Origin: Lactifluus volemus
Taxonomy: Eukaryota > Basidiomycota > Agaricomycetes > Russulales > Russulaceae
NCBI GenBank assembly: GCA_022376515.1
Contig: WTXI01000013.1
Span: forward strand, 682,001-746,000
Length of the DNA stretch: 64,000 nt
Reading direction: 5' to 3'
Part shown: positions 47,506-60,368 of the stretch, piece after piece
Position numbering within the stretch: position 1 is the first letter of the stretch
Layout: each line of letters starts with the position of its first letter
Translations under genes and position numbers: made by a program
The notes under the pieces: generated by a model
Told to the model about the DNA's origin: nothing
Seen by the model: only the letters and a program-made list of their open reading frames with translations
Databases searched by the model: none

Positions 47506-50500
47506 TCATGGCATGTGTTTGAACCGCCGCGCTTTGCCGAAGATACTGTCTGAGCGCTCCAATGCAGATTTGAGGCCCTTGATAGTCTGCACAATCTCGT
47601 CTACTCGTGGGTATGATATAAAATCCAGGCAAAATTAGTTAGACATGTTTGCAACGAAGACAGAATGGGACAAAACACGCACTCGCAACCTTGGGACTCT
47701 CGGCCTCAAACTCGTACCGCTTGTTCCCTCCATCGCGGGAGACGCGATGGACGATGATGCGGAACGCGGCGGAGGATGACTTGCCATTTTGACATGAGAC
47801 AACACTGTTGATGTGGTACGACGACGTCTTGCCACTGTCAAAGACTGCTTTGGCGGCCTTGTTCGCCGTCGGCATAATCTACACCACGACAAAAGAACAA
47901 AGCTTTTGGTCAACCGCGAGGGAACAACAAGGGTTATTATATACGTACGTGAATGTACGACCCGTCGATTGCGAGTATACGTTCATGTCTCCCGACGATC
48001 ATCGGCATCTTTCTGTATACGGTGTATTTCTACGGGAGACAGTCAATGATTGGAACGCGAGGCAAAAAAAAAAAAAAAGTTATTAAACTGACCTTATACG
48101 CAGCGGTAAAGTCTTGCGAGGTATTAAAGTCAAGATCAGATGCGTCTGACATGCGCTTGAAGATCGACGCTGAAAAAGCGACAGGACACGATCAGAAAAC
48201 AGAAGGGCTTGCATGGATGCGCGTACGGTGCAGGAAAAGGGAAAGGCCATACCGTTCGGATCGGTCGACCGCGCGGAAGGTCGTACATCAACCTTTAGTT
48301 CTTCTAGTCTCGAGCGTTTCACGAGCGTGAGGTCCGACTTTCCTTGCAGACTCGCGACGGTGCGGTCGAGCGGAATGAGGATGTTCAGCTCAGAAAGCAA
48401 CAGTGCGTATTCTTTCGCCTGTAGTCTCCGCCGTCGACAGACCATTTCTAGTGCGTCTTGCATGTACATCATCGCCCAACTATTCAATAAACCATCATAT
48501 TACGATCGGTCGGGCAAGGACAAATGGGGAGATGACATACACAGAGATGGTGGTGTAAAGTTGTGCTGCGTCAGCGGTATCCTGAATTCGGATGCGAAGG
48601 TAAATCTTGGGCCCTGAGGGACTAATCGAGCTTGGCAAGGCTGAACTGATTAGCGCCGAAGGGACTAGCGTGCTTCCACTCATAATCGGTGCGCTTGAGG
48701 TTGCAGGTGCTGACGTTGAACTGGACGTGTCCGCTTTCTTCGTCTTAGCCACGCGCGATGGGCTGCGCTGTATTTTGCTTTCCAGAATCTTGTTCTGTTG
48801 CACTAAAAGTTCATGTGAACCACGCCGTTAGTTTAAAAAAGGACGGTCGACTGAAAATCTCAAATTGGCAAACCTTGCGCGGGACTCGCCTCGAGGACCG
48901 CGTATGCCTCGATGTTAAATTTAGAGATCTTAGACTCTCTGTTTGGAGCTGGAAAAGAAAAGAACGGTTAGATTAATCGAGGAGTAGATGGGAAAGGTTT
49001 GGTGAAGAAAAGTGAGATGAATTATCGACTTACGTGGAAAGTCCTCATCCACCTCGCCGTCTTCCTCGGCGATCTTCATCACCCATCCGACGGCACTCAA
49101 CATTTCCTCTGGGGTATTGGGGTCCTCGTCCAGCCTAGGCAACCAGCTCTCCTCCCAATAGCTCCATAGTGCAAACCCAAGCACCTCCTCTACCGTCGCG
49201 TCCCTTCTCACGTTTAACGCCATCGGTTTCCCAGCTGGCTCGCGTGCAAAGGGGAAGAAGACGGTAACGGTCATCGACAACGCCTGCGAGACGCCGCGTC
49301 CGGCGATTGCAGAGTACAGGTCGGAGAACGGGTTCGTCGTGTTGGAAACGGCCAACATGCTGCTGAGCGCCGACCTGGCGGGACGCACGGGGACCACCAC
49401 TTTCTGTCGCGTAAAGAGATCTTCCTCGACGATGACCGGGGTGTTCGTGTTCGTATTTGCCCCACTCGCCCCATGCGATGCGCGCCTAGGTTTACTCGTC
49501 CTCGTCACAGGTGTATGTTCGGAAGTCCGCGAAAGGAACGGCGTGACCATCTCGAAGCCGGGTTCGCTTAGCCGCAAGGAGGAGGAATCGGGGTAGGACG
49601 AGGATACAGCAGCTATCTTTCCTTCCGTGACGGTGCTGAGCCGTGCACGGCCTCGATTTTGTTGGGGGACCGGGGATTGGATGTTGAACGAGTTGGACGT
49701 AGACAGACTAGCACTGACACCAGATAAACCGTCTGAAACAACGCTTTCTGAAATGACCCCCGCCAGTCTTGTCGTTGCGAACTCACTATAGCACGCGGGG
49801 TGCACATTGCATGAGCAACCACGTTTTGATTGGGGGAGGCATACTCACGGATCAAACTCATCCTCATCCTCGTCAATGTCAACACTGACGCCCACTTCAA
49901 CCACATCGTCAAAATCCTCGTCCTCCTCTGGCGAAAACGAATCTTCCTCCTCTTCCGAAGACATCAACTCAAGCGCAGGAACGCCCTTCCCTGGAGACGC
50001 GAGAACCCTCGTCCCAGGCGCTGCACCAGCCGCTGCGGCCGCGGCCGCGGCAGCAGCAGCAGCAGCGACTCCACGCCGCTGCCGCAACCTCAAACGGCGT
50101 CGTTCGTCCATTTCTGCAGCACCTCTAAAATTAGGAACGTATATCTTTGGGGGTGGTGGCGGTGGTGGTGGTGAATCCGCCCCCGTCGATCCTGCTGCTA
50201 CTGGTGGTGCTGGCGCGGCGCGTGGTTGCTCCTGTGGCGATTTTGATGGCGTGTCATCCTGTGGGGGTGGTACGACGACGACGGTCTGCTGCAATCTAGA
50301 CGCACGACGGCGTCCGTTAACGCTCATACCCAATGCGCCAGTGCGTGAGGGTCCGAGGATGGTAGAGGTATAGTTGAGGCCTGTCGCACCAGGAAAGCCT
50401 GCATGAGAGATGCTGCCGAGATGATGCGTCGGACCGTCCGTCTCTTTGGGAGAGAGGGGTGGGCTGGGCGGTGTTGTTAGTTCTGGCCACTTGTTGACAT

Positions 50501-50705
50501 CTGCGAGCGAAGCAGCGTTGACATAAGGATTGGTGGAGAAGGAAGGGTTGAAAGAGATGAGACGGGGCCCGTATGGGTCCTCGACGTTGCGTAGATAACC
50601 AAGACGTATGCTATGTATCAATAAGCTGTAGTCAACGAAAGATTAGCCGCATTAACGAGTACACGGAGAGAACAACACCCACTCGGGGTCACTCAAAAGT
50701 GACAT
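47506..50705 (-). CDS. SIN1: SIN1/Avo1, TORC2 subunit
   Basis: SIN1 is a core TORC2 component that recruits AGC kinases through its CRIM domain. About ten exons; the first three are 50705-50683, 50625-49849 and 49785-49034, and the protein is ~870 aa. The N-terminal motif is LLIHSIRLGYLRNVEDPYGPRL. A disordered region carries a run of eight Pro (PPPPPPPP) and 13 consecutive Ala, then an acidic block. The CRIM domain reads NPFSDLYSAIAGRGVS ... GKPMALNVRRDATVEEVLGFALWSYWEE. A Ras-binding-like segment (IYLRIRIQDTADAAQLYTTISV) follows, then a C-terminal PH domain: KKYTVYRKMPMIVGRHERILAIDGSYIHIMP, SSYHINSVVSCQ, KRYEFEAESPKVANEIVQTIKGLK. All landmark blocks are in the family order. No lesion. Confidence 0.93.
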
Positions 50706-50892
50706 CTGGAATCGAGTTGAGCGTCAAAGGTCAAGGTTACACAATATATTTCATATCGGTGAAGTGGAAATATGTCTACAGAAAAACGAAAAACATATGC
50801 GAAAAAATACAGCGTAAAATGTAAAGCAGATGCGAAAAATCAACAAAACATCGATAACAAGATGATGATGCCCAGAAACAAACGACCCAGAT

Positions 50893-53800
50893 TCACCTCC
50901 ACGGAGGTTTGTCGTTCATCGTGCTCGTAGTATTAGTGGCGCTGACGGCCAGCCGCCCCGCACTCTTCTGTCTCCGCAACTGAAGCGCACGCTCTTCAAT
51001 CTCCCTCGACCGCTCCATCTCCTCAAAACTGTGTACGAGCTCCTTCACGCTCCCCCCGCTACTCCTCCGTCCCTCAGGTATATTTATCGGGCCCGAGGCC
51101 GCGGCTGGTGGGGAGTTGGGAGATACTGGCCGAAGCTCAACCATCCGCTTTGGCGCTTGCGGCAGCGTAGGAATGTGGCTAGGTAGAGGGGCATGTTGCA
51201 AGTGCACCAACTCCTTTGGGTGTTTCACGCGTGGCAGTGGTTTAGGCAACGGCGTTATGACAGGGCCTCGTGGCTTCTCCAGCAATTCTGGTGGGGGAAG
51301 CGGTAAGCCTTGGCGAGCCGGCTCACGTAGCTTATGAGTTATTGGCGTCTTCTTCTTGAGAGTTGGAAGGTATGAGAAGAAGAATCCTTTCATTCGGGTT
51401 CCCACTGAAGGCGTTGATGGAACATCCTGCAAGGACTGACCCGGTTCCGCATGTGACACTGATCTGCTTTCTATGAGTCCATCGTCTGCTATAGGTGCAG
51501 GATGTGCGGGAGTTTCGCCAGACGAAGCCGAGCTGGGCCTTGGACTTAAACTGTCTTGCTTGTTCATAGACTTTGCCTCTTCCAGCAAGTGTGAGTACCG
51601 GGGAGCCATAAGCGAAGCCGGGATTCGCGGGGTAGCCTGTAGGAAAGCCGGTGCAGGGAGCTTGGGCTGCATTGAATTGACCCACTGCAGTCGCGCGGGA
51701 TGTACAGGTGTGAAATCTGGCACAGTGGGCGTTGACGAAGTGACCGATGAGACTCGCAGGCTTGGTGTAGGTGGTGCACCCTCCCCCACGCGTTGTTTCC
51801 TTCGCAGGGCCTTTGCACGTTTCAACAGATCCTCCCTGCATCGCGGCACCATTGAGTGGGCGAAACCAGAGACAAATTTACAACAAGACCTACCGTTCGA
51901 ATGCTGGGCCGAGGCCGCTGACCACCTCTTCGCCACCAAAGATATCTTTAAATCGACTGACAACGTCCTCGAGCTCCACTGCATCCACATCACCCAGCGT
52001 TCCTTCGCTACCCCATCGCGCGCCAACTTCGAGTCTTGCATCAGTAAAGCACGCATCGAGCAGTTTCCAGTCACTACGCGACCATTCACGGGGCCCATCA
52101 GTGTCGATAACCAACGGCGCTTCGGGACGACGAAAAGTCACGGGTGCGGGGGAAGGCGTTCTGAAGTCATGCTGTGCACCACGCTTTGGTGGGAAAGTCG
52201 GAGAATCAAGATCCGACTCTGCTTCGTGAAGCAATTCTGGAAGTGTCATTGACGGACTGTCAGCCATGACAACGCGCCCGTCTATGACTACTCCAAATGA
52301 ACTACGGGCCGAGCGGGCGGGCGACGGAGACTTGGAAATTCCAGCGCTTGCGAGGTCCGCACGCCGAGCTTTGCGGATAAGTGATTCCACTGTGCGTGAA
52401 GGACGCGGCTTTCGAGCGGCTTGCATGACGAGGTCCCAATCATGCTGCAGACAAGATGAGGGCGCGAAAGATGCAGGTGCGGAACATGGAACGTACCTGC
52501 TTCAGAATCGCCGCGGCCCGTGCAGCAGCCCAGGGGTCGTCACTGACAATCTTAACCACGCTGAGATCATCGCTATCATCGCTACTGTCGCCTTCGGGTT
52601 CTGCGTCCACGGCCTCTGGCATGGGTTCGTCAACTTCTACATGCTCTTCGAATAACAGCGGCTCGGGTGTAGGCTGTCGCGATGACTTAAATTGGGGTGG
52701 TGGTGGTTCCTTGGACAATGCACGAACTACGGTCTCTTCGTCCGTCCGTCCGTCTCCGACCAGCTCGTCTTGTGTGCTATCACCATGGACATCGGAAATT
52801 TGAGTAGAAATGTGACTCTCTTGCGGAGATTCGTCCAGTTCTTTGACCGGCGTATTTCCCTCCATACCCGCGCTTTCATCTCCGAGTCCCAAGCGCGCTG
52901 GAAGGTCATCTTGGGGATAGGTAGGCGGTCCCTGGAAACTTTCGTGGTCTTCATCTCTACTCTCCCGGTCGAGATGTATAGCTTCGGTTTCTGCGATTCC
53001 GACGTGATTATCGTAAGCAAAGTCATTTGTCGACACTATTTCCACAGTCTCCGAAATTATCGTGTCCTTTGGTTCTTCTTGGTGCACTTCAATTTCACTT
53101 TGGGCGTCTTCGAGGGCTTCTGAAACATGAGGATCCCTGGGCAAATTAGAGTGGAATTGAGGCTGCTCTAACGGAAGATCCATATCGCTGGCATCACTGG
53201 TTTCGTCAAGTTCAATGTTTGCGTCCTTTTCAGGAATTGGACTTCCTTTACGGGGAAATGGACTGGTAGGACGTCCCCACCGTTCAATCCTTTCTCTGGT
53301 CGTGCTCGTTGGTGGATCAGCCTTGGTAGGTATATTCATCACGCGGAATTTGCCAGTGTATTCGCCCTCCTGCTCTGACGAACCACCGACAGACGAACTC
53401 CAGGAGTCTTCACCCGCCCCGGCAAAGTTGAAAACCGGTTGCTCGGGAAGATCGACATCGTCATTGTCGTCCACATCGGACGGGATCCCAGGAAGTGGGA
53501 AATCAAGTGCGCTGCATTTGAATGGTGATATCGGCTTACTCGGCCTCGGAGGCGTGCTTTCAAGTAACGGAGTTTCTCGTGCGTGTGTTGGGATTGGCCG
53601 CCGTGGAGATCGCACAGTACCATGGAGTAGGAGTGGGTCATCGGTAGGCGACGGGGGAGGAAGGCGAGATAGATCGATCTCGGGAGGCTCCTTCTTGATC
53701 GTAACTTTGAGTATCTTCTTGCGCTTACTGGACTTTGAGACGCGTGGACTAGATCGGAATACTTCTCGAGGGGGTGTAAACCGTTCAGCGGGAGGCTCAT

Positions 53801-54692
53801 AAGGAGGATGGGGAGTGGAGGATCGAGCTTGCGCGGACAAGTGTTGACGGGTATGCGAAGGAATGGGTGGTATATAGTCTGCCTTGTCCTTTTCTGCGTG
53901 AGGAGAACGGAGAAGAGTGGGTGTGCGTCGAGACTTGCTAGGGCTCACAGGAAGGGAAGGTGAACGGTGAACACGATCGGGCGGACACTCTCGGGAGGGG
54001 GGGCATGACTCTGACGATGTTTCCTGGGGGACATCTTGGAAGAGGAGTGGCTGATGGATCCGGCATCATCCTCTGAAACATGTCGATAGTCTTAACGGAG
54101 AAGTCAAACGCGTTCAAAGAGGCTGACTCGCCTGCATCTGATCCAAAGTGAGCTCTACAAGCCACTTTACGAGGTTTCGGATTAGGACTTGGTACTGTCA
54201 TTTGCTGAGATTGATTGGGTCGGTCATGATCGTGCAAAGAACGAGATGGAAATATGGAACGTTTGCGTTTAGATGAACTTGAATTGTTCACAGTTTGAGG
54301 GTCAGAGAGAGGCTCAGAACCAGATCTAGTCCATAAGGACTAGAGTGACAAGATGGGCGGGTTGGTTAGATCAAGATCGAGAAGGAAATAAAGCGGATGA
54401 AACGCACAGATGGACGACTGGTTCCCGCTCGTGTGGTATCTTCTGCTTCTGGAGGAGGGCTAATAAGCGACTTTGCAGCATCCAATTCAACGGTATTCTG
54501 AGAAGCTTGCGGAGTCAAGAGACCAGTGTTGAACAGGTCGGCTGAGGGTGATGTTGAATGATTGTATTGGGGAGTGAGTATACGGGCGAGATCGCGCTTG
54601 GCAGGAGAAGACTTTGAATGAGGTAAGGGACGCATAAGAGATGTCCGACTTGCAGGACGGGTACCAACAGGGCGAGGTGGATCGTTCTCCAT
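50893..54692 (-). CDS. Large disordered protein with a conserved DWK-type segment
   Basis: Five exons (54692-54408, 54339-54097, 54050-52497, 52444-51894, 51835-50893) give 1191 aa. Most is low complexity: Ser/Pro/Lys-rich N terminus (MENDPPRPVGTRPASRTSLM), basic SKRKKILKVTIKKEP, then a long acidic Ser/Glu/Asp region. The one compact-looking block spans about residues 775-880: REWSRSDWKLLDACFTDARL, then DVDAVELEDVVSRFKDIFGGEEVVSGL and a basic helix REDLLKRAKALRRKQR. The C terminus has Pro-rich runs and a coiled segment (VKELVHSFEEMERSREIEERALQLRRQ). I do not recognise the family. Basic clusters suggest a nuclear protein, and multiple SP/TP sites suggest phosphorylation; both are inference. 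Confidence 0.75.
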
Positions 54693-56030
54693 GGTAGCCA
54701 GCTTGAATGTCCGAAGCGATGTGTGTTGTGTGTCCTTTCAAAAACGAACAATGATAGAACCGCGAACACGTGATAAACACGCGTCACGCAACGTGGCCGA
54801 GTCAACCATGTGATCTGCCCTATTGCCGTGACATATTTGATTAAAATCCCTCCCCCCTGGCCTTCAACGTGGCTACGAAGCCCTCTCCACATCTTCACAG
54901 ACGTTGCAGAAATTGGCAGGGCTGATCTATCGCCTCACGGCGCGGACATTTTAGCGATTAAGCCGAGCGCCCGCTTGCAAGTCAATTGCCTATTTAAATG
55001 TTATTGCGGTCAGTAATAGAAGTTTACCACCTACACCACGTTTCTGCGATCTAGGTAAAGTCTCTCGGCAAACATATAACAAATGGTCAATGTATTGGAT
55101 TCGAGCCAGGCAAAATTTTCTATCCTGCAATTTCAACGGTCCTATGTCATTAATCAAAATTTCTGACGGCCGCAATCACAATGCACAGCAGACCTTCCCA
55201 CCCCTCTCAGCTTTGCTTTTCCTCACTTACTGTACCCGAAAGTGCCTAGTGGGCTGTGGGGCCAACATGACACGCATGCATTTATGGTCCAAATTCATTC
55301 CCGGGTATGCCGGGTGAGCCCGAATCTCGACAGCGAGACTCAGGAGTTGCGCTGCGTTCCACATAGAATACAGTACATCACCTATCACATACCGGTCCCG
55401 CACCATCATCGCGCCATTCCGAAGTCTTGCTAATCAAGTCACCACTGTACACGTATGGCATCCCAACTCAATGCGCTCCGTACCCACCCAACCGGGGCAA
55501 CCTCTGAAGCCCACGTAAGGCTATGCTATGAATTGAAACAAACAGCGAGCCCTACAATTCTAACCACGGACGCAAAGACGCTCAGCGTGAACCACCAGGC
55601 GCCGGCGTGTTGCAACACGTGTAAGGAACGGCGAACGAGTCGCTTTCCTTGTGACCAGATGCAGTACGGCACGTGTGGTGCTTCTCTACCAACAGACAAT
55701 CTGACGTACGGCATTCGTATTGCTGGCTATCTTCCCGGAGATGGGGGCGTCACTGATCAAAGTTTTTTTTTCCCCTTACACGAGGCCAGCGAAATGTATC
55801 ACTTCGTGAAATTTTAGAAAGTCAAAGGGGTGCATATGGTTCTGACCTGTACCACTTTTCGGGTCAATTACATAGATAAGATAGAGTATGTAAGCCAAGA
55901 AAGTAACGAGAGATGTCATTACATCTATTGGCAGTTAAAAAAAGAAGCAGCTATTCAAAACGTTTACGGACATTCTACAAGTAACTTATCAGGCTCCCGC
56001 GCTTTCCGCATAAAGCCATATTCGTGGTAT
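54693..56030. other. Intergenic, no gene supported
   Basis: 1.3 kb. A 120-codon + ORF at 55455-55817 with a Cys-rich stretch was considered and not accepted. Nothing else seen. Confidence 0.5.
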
Positions 56031-58057
56031 TCATAATTTCATTAGTGTGACCTCTTGTTCTGCGTCAAGCAGTGCTTGCACCCTATCGTGGCGCGGTACG
56101 ACCATGATACGGTACGGCATCGGCGTGCGCCCAGACTCGCCCTCATATTCATCCAGGCAAATGGGCTCATTGGGTAGAGATCGTATATCAAATGCCCACA
56201 GCAACCGTGAGATCGCGAGCCATAGCTCCCGTTCTGCAACGTGCATGCCAGGGCAGATGCGACGACTGGCGGAACAACCAAAGAAGAAGTCAGCAAGCGC
56301 AGCCATCGACGATGAATGGGCCCCGAAGAATGGGATGGGAAAAAAGGCCCCACGTGGAATCTGTCGCTACGCACCCTGCGCCGAACGCCCAATGGTCTCG
56401 ATCCATTGCGTTGGGGAGTTTGCTCGATTCGGCACATGTCAGTGTGTCCCCAAAGTAGCGATCTGGGTTGAATGTAGATCTGTCAAGATAACATAAAAAA
56501 AGAAAAATTCTCAGCGTTCGCGGTTCACGTGAGTTGGTGAGAGAAGGGCCGATAAGAAAGGGGTTCGTACGAGTCGGGATATTTCTCCTCATTGTGGTGA
56601 ATATCGAAGCAGTTGAGAATGACGGCCGTGTTCTTCGGGATATACATCCCGTTATATACAAAGTCCTCGGTAGAATAGTGCGGCGTCGCCATCCAGAACG
56701 GCGAGTGTGCACGCTCCACCTAAGATAACCGTGAGATGCGAAGTCGGGGGATTCGCACGCAACTCGCCTCTTTGATGATGGCCCTGATGTACGGGAGGCG
56801 CTGCTCATCCTCCGCTGTTGGCCAGTAATCACGGCCGATCACAGAATCCAGTTCGGCGTGTGCTCGTGCTTGAACTTCTGGATGTGACGAGATCAAAGCC
56901 AGGAACCACAAGACGACGCCCGAAGTCTAGAAATGGAAGTCGCGCGCGTCAGCCGGTTTTAGAGTGGGGCTAGATATGGCCGGGCATACGGAGTGAACAC
57001 CTCCGAGGGTGAATACGGCCGATAACATGCACAGGTCTTCCCAATCGAGCTTCTCTTGTTCTTGCGTAAGAAGGAGAGTCTTTACAAGACAGTCCGGCAC
57101 ATCCTCGCCCGCATCCATACGAGCCTTTACTCGCATGATCATAGCCCCATAGACTTCAAGGATCCCATCATGAACGCGGCGTCCACGTGATCGTGTGACG
57201 GTGGGAATCCATTGAAGTGGCTCAATAAAGTCGACGATATTAGACCATGGACCTGGGACAGATTAGATCAGGGCGCTTGGCGATTCACGGGGTGAAAACT
57301 AAATTTTACCTGTAAGATCCATAAACTCCGTGGCCAGCTCTAGCGCCCTCTCAGTCAGGGGATCTGAAGTAGAATCTGTACGTGTGGCGAACGATACGGT
57401 CAACATGTTGCTGGTATCCCTGTCAATCTCAAATCCACGGAGAAGAAGATGAAACTTGCTTTAAGGCATAACGACCAGCATAATGTGCCGGGTTAATAGG
57501 TAGGGTACCCATCTTAGATTGGTGGTAGAGCGATCGGACCAATATATGCGCTTCATAATCGAGGACGGAGGAATACCCCTGAATGGCCTTCGGAGTGAGT
57601 AGCTGCATACAGATCCTGCGATGCTGCCGCCTGCCAGGTGAACGTCATCCTGACAGGTCGTAAACAAATTGTCCACAACCTACCACTTGTCGTTATAGGG
57701 AGTAGCGGTAATGGCGCGCCCATGGAGTATCGTCTGGTTCTTCATGAAGTATAGCTTTCGACTGGAGAAGATCGCGCCGTTGGAGACCAACAAATCCTTA
57801 GCGATGCGTGCATCCGAAATGACGACAAATAGTTGGTTGCCCATCCAGACAGAGAAGAGTGGGCCGTAAGTCTTCGCCCAGACACGCAGAGCTCGTTCAG
57901 GGTATCGCCGAAGAAAGGCGTAGCGTAGCAGTGGACCAGGAGGAATAGAATGTCCGTCTTTATCTTTAATGTTCCTCCGAAAGATGAAGGGTAAGAGAAG
58001 AATACAAGCTAGAAACACAACGAAACCGCATAGTTTCGAAGGAGAGTACAGAGTCAT
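56031..58057 (-). CDS. Cytochrome P450 monooxygenase
   Basis: A microsomal heme-thiolate monooxygenase. About eight exons from ATG 58057 to TGA 56031-56033, ~530 aa. The N-terminal anchor (SKLCGFVVFLACILLLPFIF) is followed by a basic stop and the hinge IPPGPLLRYAFL. Then C-helix region W|RQHRRICMQLLTPKAIQGY; I-helix TLGGVHSTSGVVLWFLAL; K-helix ExxR as KEVER; PERF-region NPDRYF; heme loop WAFGAGRRICPGMHVAE, completed only after splicing an intron between GAG and RRIC. Two introns use GC donors with strong consensus: 57459-57420 (AA|GCAAGT) and 56767-56720 (GAG|GCGAGT). The fold-critical residues are present. Agaricomycetes have many such P450s; the substrate is unknown. No oxidoreductase cluster surrounds it. 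Confidence 0.88.
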
Positions 58058-60333
58058 CTGGGGAAACGCTTGTCAGTGCTGTGGTCAACTTGGGTAAAGA
58101 GAGGTTCTTTACGGGGAAGAGAGCAAGAGACCCGGTGTCGGGTAAACGATGTGTGGTATACACCATGGGTAGAAGTTGAAAGGTTAAGGTACAGGATGTA
58201 CAAGCGCAGTTGAAAGGCCGGGGAAGGTCTTGATGATTTACGAGGTGGATCTTCACATGTTTTAAACATTTCGTGCCCTGCTTCTGTGACCAGCACTTTC
58301 TCCGGCTATGTACCTGAGATGGGAGATCTTTCGGAACTACTGTATCGATTCCTCTGTAGCCCGAGCAGAGATGATCGGGCCCAAAACAACGGTACGATCC
58401 CATTTCCGATTCAAGGCAGTTGGAGGCTTCGGCTTGCGGGGAGTAACTGTGAACAGAGTTGAAATGCCAAATTCCGAGAGAGCTCGTCATTTTGCGCGCC
58501 TAATGGTGAATTTTCCTGAAAATGTCTGCCTCGTGTCTGACCCCAGGCTGAAACCGCACAGTAATACCCATAAAGAGACCGCTGTTGCCCCGGAAGGCAG
58601 GCGTTAAGGAAAGTTTTGTCCATTGATTAATATTAATCGAGTTACCTGGATCCAGGTCGGGGGCACCCTTGTGCGAAGAGCGTGAGAGCATCTACCCAGT
58701 TGACATCATTAGACATCAATCAGTTGTAATGAGGACGTGTATGGGGTCGTCTCTAGGCTGTGGGGCTATGAGAGGTGCCATGTGCCGACCACCATATTTC
58801 CCAGATGGAACACAAAAAAAAAAGCATCGCGCTGTGCTGCTATACAATAACGCGGAACTCCTGAGTTGACCCTGACGGTTTGATCGTGGTCGACCGTGAT
58901 ACCGCGTTGGTAGTCAACAGCACAGCCTCGCGATTGTGATCAGAGACGACCGATTACTTCTTTTGTTTGTTGGAATGGCTATGGTACGAGGTACTTCAAG
59001 TTCCATGACCAATTGAAGTTGACTTTTTTTGCAATACGTCACGCACCATGAGGGGAAAGACGCCGCCAGTGGCGTTCGGGTGCTTACACATCATAATATT
59101 TTTGAAAGTCAGAAAACAATATTCTTGAGACACATTTACCATTACTGTAAGTCTTTATGTAAATCATGTCAAAAGCCGAAAAACACAAGTATTTATTTCT
59201 GGCTAAGCTATATCAAAATACACAATCTAAGTTACACAATTTAAGTGGCCCGAGGGCAACGGAGAAAGTGGCAGCGGAGGGGGGTACTTGGGAAGGGGGG
59301 ACACACACAGAAGTGGGCAGCAAGGGCACTCAGGTTGCAGTGGCCCCACACGCGCGGGCATGTGCATTTGCCTCAGTCGTGTTAGCAGGGGAAAGGGACG
59401 TCGTGGTCGAGCTGCCGCCGCCGCCGCTTCCCCTTAGTGGTTAATACAGTAATGTCGCCTCAAGGCCCAAAATTATCTTTCCGACGCGTGAAACAATGAG
59501 CTCGACTGTTGAATACGTGAGCCCTTCCTCCTAACACCAGATGCCTAACTCAGCTAGGCCACCGGATATAGGCTGGTCTCGAGGTCATTGTTGAAGCTTC
59601 CCGGCTTTAGGGTCGTTATATCGTCGAGCCGCGGTTGTTGCTTGCTCTTAGCGAAGCCAAATGCCCCATCCCATTAGCCTGGTATCGTTTGTGCTTGGCA
59701 CCGGAATAATCAGCTTACCTGAATACGCGAGCTTTGCCGGATCGTCGTCCAAGCGGAGGACGAGTGTGGGACACTCGGACCGGACCGCGTTGACACTTTC
59801 GAGATGGCGGCGCAACATCCAATTGAAATGGCGACAAGGTCGTCTTTTCGGTGACAGTGAGCAGGGGCAATGGGGGGAGTAAAGGAAGGTGTTGCAAACG
59901 CGCTTGAGGAACGCGCTCTCCCTTCATTCATGCACATTTCACTTGGCCACAAAAACAAATATGAATAAATTATAGTCGAAATAATACTATACATTAAATT
60001 CGCCAAAATACAAGTTTTTTACCGCCTCGATTACTAAGCTATGGTATGTCACAGGGTGCGATTTTTTAAAAACTGTAATCGGCAATATCGGTCACAACGG
60101 AAAAAAAGTACATCCCAGGTTCCAGGTTTCTGATGGTGGCGCAAGTCAGTCGCCGTCATGCTGGTTTGGAGTCGCTTGGACATGTTTGCCATAAGACATG
60201 GTAAGCTGGCCGTGAACACATCAGTCAGCCAGAACTTCCAATGCTCATCCCCAATCCTTATATCGTTCCTGTCTTGAATCCGAGTACAACTATCACGCAC
60301 GTGGTGGCGTTCCGACTTTTGTTATCTGCATGT
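58058..60333. other. Gene-poor stretch
   Basis: No recognisable gene. ORFs at 59166-59444 and 59661-59882 have no similarity and biased, simple composition. AT-rich around 59030-59240. Confidence 0.45.
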
Positions 60334-60368
60334 CGAACGTTGAACGCTGAACGTTGAACGTTGAACTC
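60334..60368 (+). repeat. 7-bp tandem array of GAACGTT
   Basis: Five diverged tandem heptamers (GAACGTT, GAACGCT, GAACGTT, GAACGTT, GAACTCT). The same unit recurs in shorter form at 9538-9610. Confidence 0.7.

Noticed and set aside
55455..55817. + ORF with CCNTCKERRTSRFPC, reminiscent of a Zn2Cys6 binuclear cluster
   Set aside because: The Cys spacing does not match C-x2-C-x6-C...C-x2-C-x6-C, and no Zn2Cys6 basic linker follows.
59166..59444. + ORF of 92 codons ending in a Pro run
   Set aside because: Compositionally biased, overlaps simple GGGG-rich DNA, no similarity or splice context.
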